Of a DNA stretch of 8,109 nt, positions 6,038 to 8,109 are shown piece after piece. The stretch is from the NCBI GenBank assembly GCA_964569715.1, contig CAZMUD010000051.1:1-8109 (forward strand), written 5' to 3'. The DNA is from CAZMUD01 sp964569715. Lineage in GTDB: Bacteria > Chloroflexota > Dehalococcoidia > Dehalococcoidales > UBA2162. The notes under the pieces are model-generated. The model did not search any database, had not been told where the DNA came from, and was given only the letters and a program-made list of their open reading frames with translations. Numbering within the stretch: the stretch's first letter is position 1; each line of letters starts with the position of its first letter. The position numbers were made by a program, and so were the translations under genes.

Positions 6038-6858
6038 ATAACATAATAGTATACCACTATGCCAGCGAAGACAATGCTGTCCATTCGGTCAAGGAAACCT
6101 CCATGCCCAGGGATTAGCTGGCTTGAGTCTTTTACTCCCGTATTGCGTTTGAACAAAGACTCGGCAAGGTCGCCGAGTTGACCAAAAACGCTGACCAGTA
6201 AGCCCAGAAGTATTGCCTGCCCCCAGTTAAGGGGAAGAGTGAGTGGCGTGGGTAGAATAAAGAGCAGGCTGACGATGATAGCACCAAGGATGCCACTAAT
6301 GGTTCCTTCCCAGGTTTTGCCTGGACTAATGCGGGGGGCAAGGTGGTGCCTACCCAGAGCTCTGCCAGTAAAGAAAGCGGTGGTATCGGAGGCAAAGGTA
6401 GTGAATAGGGCAAAAAATACCCAATTTCTCCCGTCATCCAGACCTCTTAGTGCCACCAGATGGCTTAGCAGCCATCCTCCATAGAGAATTCCGGCTATCG
6501 TCCATGCCCAGCTGGTAAAAGCTTTCTCCTTCTGTGGTCGCCGAAGGAGCCAGATTAGAGATAGCATCACGGCTGAGGTCAATAGAAGCGGCGTAAGTAA
6601 ATTAAGGTCAAAGTGAGCTTCAAGGGTGGCTCGCAAATCTGAATTGCGGCTAAGAATGAAGAGCAGGGTCCAAATTAGCCCAAAGTAGGTGAGCGGTGGC
6701 ACCTTAGAGGCGGCGACCAGCCTGTAGAATTCAAAGACAGCCAATACTCCCCAGATAGCCACTAATACGGTGAACCAGGGTAATGGCTTATCAAACCAGA
6801 CGAGAACAATGAGGAGAGGAATACCCCACAGTGCAGTTATGACCCTTTTTTTGAGCAT
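6022..6858 (-). CDS. cdsA: Phosphatidate cytidylyltransferase (CDP-diglyceride synthase)
   Basis: Integral membrane enzyme that makes CDP-diacylglycerol from phosphatidic acid and CTP, the branch point for phospholipid synthesis. The 278-residue protein is strongly hydrophobic, with several membrane segments (for example about 8-22, 27-48, 57-70, 88-105, 186-202 and 213-228). The family signature runs from Ser234 to Asp260: SLFKR (234-238), KD at 243-244, PGHGG at 250-254 and DRMD at 257-260. A second conserved region includes SDT (157-159) and SPGKTWEG (178-185). The start is ATG at 6856-6858, 15 nt after the uppS stop, with no convincing Shine-Dalgarno. The last 16 nt overlap dxr. All signature residues are present and the length is normal. 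Confidence 0.95.
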   Translation of the reverse strand: MLKKRVITALWGIPLLIVLVWFDKPLPWFTVLVAIWGVLAVFEFYRLVAASKVPPLTYFGLIWTLLFILSRNSDLRATLEAHFDLNLLTPLLLTSAVMLSLIWLLRRPQKEKAFTSWAWTIAGILYGGWLLSHLVALRGLDDGRNWVFFALFTTFASDTTAFFTGRALGRHHLAPRISPGKTWEGTISGILGAIIVSLLFILPTPLTLPLNWGQAILLGLLVSVFGQLGDLAESLFKRNTGVKDSSQLIPGHGGFLDRMDSIVFAGIVVYYYVIWITP

Positions 6859-6873
6859 GCTTATTACTTGGGG

Positions 6874-7593
6874 TTATAATCCGCCGAAGCGCCTTTGCCT
6901 CCGACTATAGGAGAGGAGCGCTCTGTCTATATCTCTCTTACCAAAGTCAGGCCATAAGACCTTGGTGAAGTGGTATTCGCTATAAGCTGTTTGCCAGATA
7001 AGGAAATTACTAAGCCGGGTTTCATCGCCGGTGCGAATTAATAGGTCAACATTAGGTAGACCAGCGGAATAGAGGTAGTTACTAAATGACTCTTCGTCTA
7101 TATTTTGCGGCTTAACGCCTTCAGCCAGGAGACGGCGCACTGCGTCTAAAATCTCAGCGCGTCCCCCATAATTGAAGGCGAGGTTAAGTGTCATCCTGGT
7201 ATTGTTTTTGGTTAGCTCTACAGCTCCATTTATTGCTAGCTGCAGTTCTTGCGGGAGTTCATTAAGCCGCCCAAGGTGACGAAGTTTGATACCCTTCTCA
7301 TGAAATTCCTGGACACATTTGTGTATAAACTCTGCCAGTATCTGGAATAAACCCCTGACCTCATCTTCAGGCCGAGTCCAGTTTTCCGTAGAGAAACCGT
7401 AAAGCGTTAAATATTCTATCGGGTATTCATTGAGGTATTTAACCATACGGAGCGTGTTTTCTGCCCCTGCCCGGTGGCCACTAAGCCTGGGCAATCCACG
7501 CTGTTCTGCCCATCGGCCATTACCGTCCGGCACAATGGCTATATGACTGGGGAGCAGGGTAAATTTTTTGGTGGTTGATGCTTTAGTCATCAT
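6874..7593 (-). CDS. uppS: Isoprenyl transferase (cis-prenyl, undecaprenyl diphosphate synthase family)
   Basis: Cytosolic or membrane-associated cis-prenyltransferase that adds IPP units to farnesyl diphosphate to build the polyprenyl carrier lipid used for cell-envelope glycan assembly. The catalytic Asp23 sits in PDGNGRWA (22-29), followed by GHRAGAE (39-45) and YGFSTENW (65-72). Residues LNLAFNYGGR lie at 136-145. Arg187, Arg193 and Ser195 (IPP binding) and Glu206 (metal) are all present. The 239-residue length is usual. Pro22 replaces the Met found in E. coli before DGNG. Chain length cannot be read from sequence, so C55 is assumed. Two adjacent ATGs (7591-7593 and 7588-7590) could start it; neither has a strong Shine-Dalgarno. 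It begins 19 nt after frr and is supplied with C5 units by the pathway that includes Dxr and IspG from this cluster. Confidence 0.96.
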   Translation of the reverse strand: MMTKASTTKKFTLLPSHIAIVPDGNGRWAEQRGLPRLSGHRAGAENTLRMVKYLNEYPIEYLTLYGFSTENWTRPEDEVRGLFQILAEFIHKCVQEFHEKGIKLRHLGRLNELPQELQLAINGAVELTKNNTRMTLNLAFNYGGRAEILDAVRRLLAEGVKPQNIDEESFSNYLYSAGLPNVDLLIRTGDETRLSNFLIWQTAYSEYHFTKVLWPDFGKRDIDRALLSYSRRQRRFGGL

Positions 7594-7612
7594 TTTACCG
7601 CTTAAATCCAGG

Positions 7613-8109
7613 CTAGACCTGCATAAGTTCTGCTTCTTTATTTCGTCCGATTTGCTCAGTATCGGCGACGAAGCTATCAGTAAGCTTTTGTAACTGGTTT
7701 AAGGCACGCTTATGCTCGTCCTGTGATATGTCCTTGTTTTTCTCTAACTCTTTTAATGCATCCATAGCTTCACGCCTTAGGTTGCGTATTGCTATCCTTC
7801 TTTCTTCAACCCGCCTTCGCACTACCTTAGTTAGCTCCTGTCGTCGCTCTTCAGAGAGTGGCGGGATATTTATTCGAATTGCATTCCCATCGCTAACCGG
7901 ATTTAGCCCCAGGTCAGACGTCAGGATAGCCTTCTCTATACTATGTATGCTGCCTTTATTCCAGGGTTGGATGATGAGGAGTTTTGCCTCAGGCGCAGAA
8001 ATGCCAGCAACTTGATTAAGCGGAGTGGGAACGCCGGCATATTCTACCTTGATGTGTTCTATTAAGGTGGGTGTGGCACGTCCAGTGCGGATAGTGGCTA
8101 ATTCCTTCT
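7613..8109 (-). CDS. frr: Ribosome recycling factor, 3' part (N-terminus outside window)
   Basis: RRF works with EF-G to split post-termination ribosomes. The frame stays open from the stop (7613-7615) to the window edge and gives 164 visible residues, beginning KELATIRTGR; about 20 N-terminal residues of the usual 185 lie outside. The conserved IRTGRA stretch, the SDLGLNP segment, PPLSEERR, the arginine-rich helix RNLRREA and the C-terminal EAELMQV all match the family. The central domain (about visible residues 10-84) and the long three-helix bundle after it are intact. A shorter reading from the internal GTG at 7822 would lose half the protein and is not credible. frr is often preceded by pyrH and tsf; these are not in view. 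It leads the tightly spaced gene run that continues into uppS. Confidence 0.97.
   Translation of the reverse strand, partial: KELATIRTGRATPTLIEHIKVEYAGVPTPLNQVAGISAPEAKLLIIQPWNKGSIHSIEKAILTSDLGLNPVSDGNAIRINIPPLSEERRQELTKVVRRRVEERRIAIRNLRREAMDALKELEKNKDISQDEHKRALNQLQKLTDSFVADTEQIGRNKEAELMQV

Noticed and set aside
7613..7822. 69-codon frame as a separate small protein
   Set aside because: It is the C-terminal half of frr. The same frame stays open to the window edge with recognisable RRF sequence, and the apparent start is an internal GTG valine.

Overview
The window is a run of housekeeping genes, all on the minus strand. Read in the direction of transcription (from high to low coordinates) they are frr (3' part only), uppS, cdsA, dxr, rseP, ispG, a small lipoprotein gene, and proS. 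I recall the order frr-uppS-cdsA-dxr-rseP-ispG-proS from Dehalococcoides and related Chloroflexota, so the best guess is a member of the Dehalococcoidia, probably an uncultured one. This guess rests on gene order and protein character, not on a database search.

Layout. From 8109 down to 3837 the genes are packed tightly: gaps of 19 nt (frr/uppS) and 15 nt (uppS/cdsA), a 16-nt overlap (cdsA/dxr), then a 4-nt ATGA overlap (dxr/rseP). Most of these starts lack a good Shine-Dalgarno sequence, which points to one transcript with coupled translation. After rseP the cluster loosens. There is a 174-nt gap full of palindromic repeat before ispG, a 79-nt gap before the lipoprotein gene (with a strong Shine-Dalgarno and a plausible extended -10 promoter), and a 306-nt gap with a second copy of the same repeat before proS. 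A related hairpin lies beyond the proS stop.

Function. dxr and ispG encode two steps of the MEP pathway to IPP and DMAPP. uppS turns those units into the long-chain polyprenyl diphosphate carrier lipid. cdsA makes CDP-diacylglycerol for phospholipids, and rseP encodes an intramembrane protease. frr and proS serve translation. The cluster therefore joins isoprenoid, membrane-lipid and translation functions.

What is unusual. I see no defence system, mobile-element protein, CRISPR array or RNA gene. The parts worth a second look are non-coding: a family of G/C-run palindromic repeats occupying the gaps at the ispG-proS end, with blocks of 18 to 25 nt shared between copies. One copy runs up to, and perhaps into, the ispG start, and inverted 20-nt copies bracket proS. 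The coiled-coil lipoprotein gene, which I do not recall from this cluster elsewhere, sits between two repeat copies.
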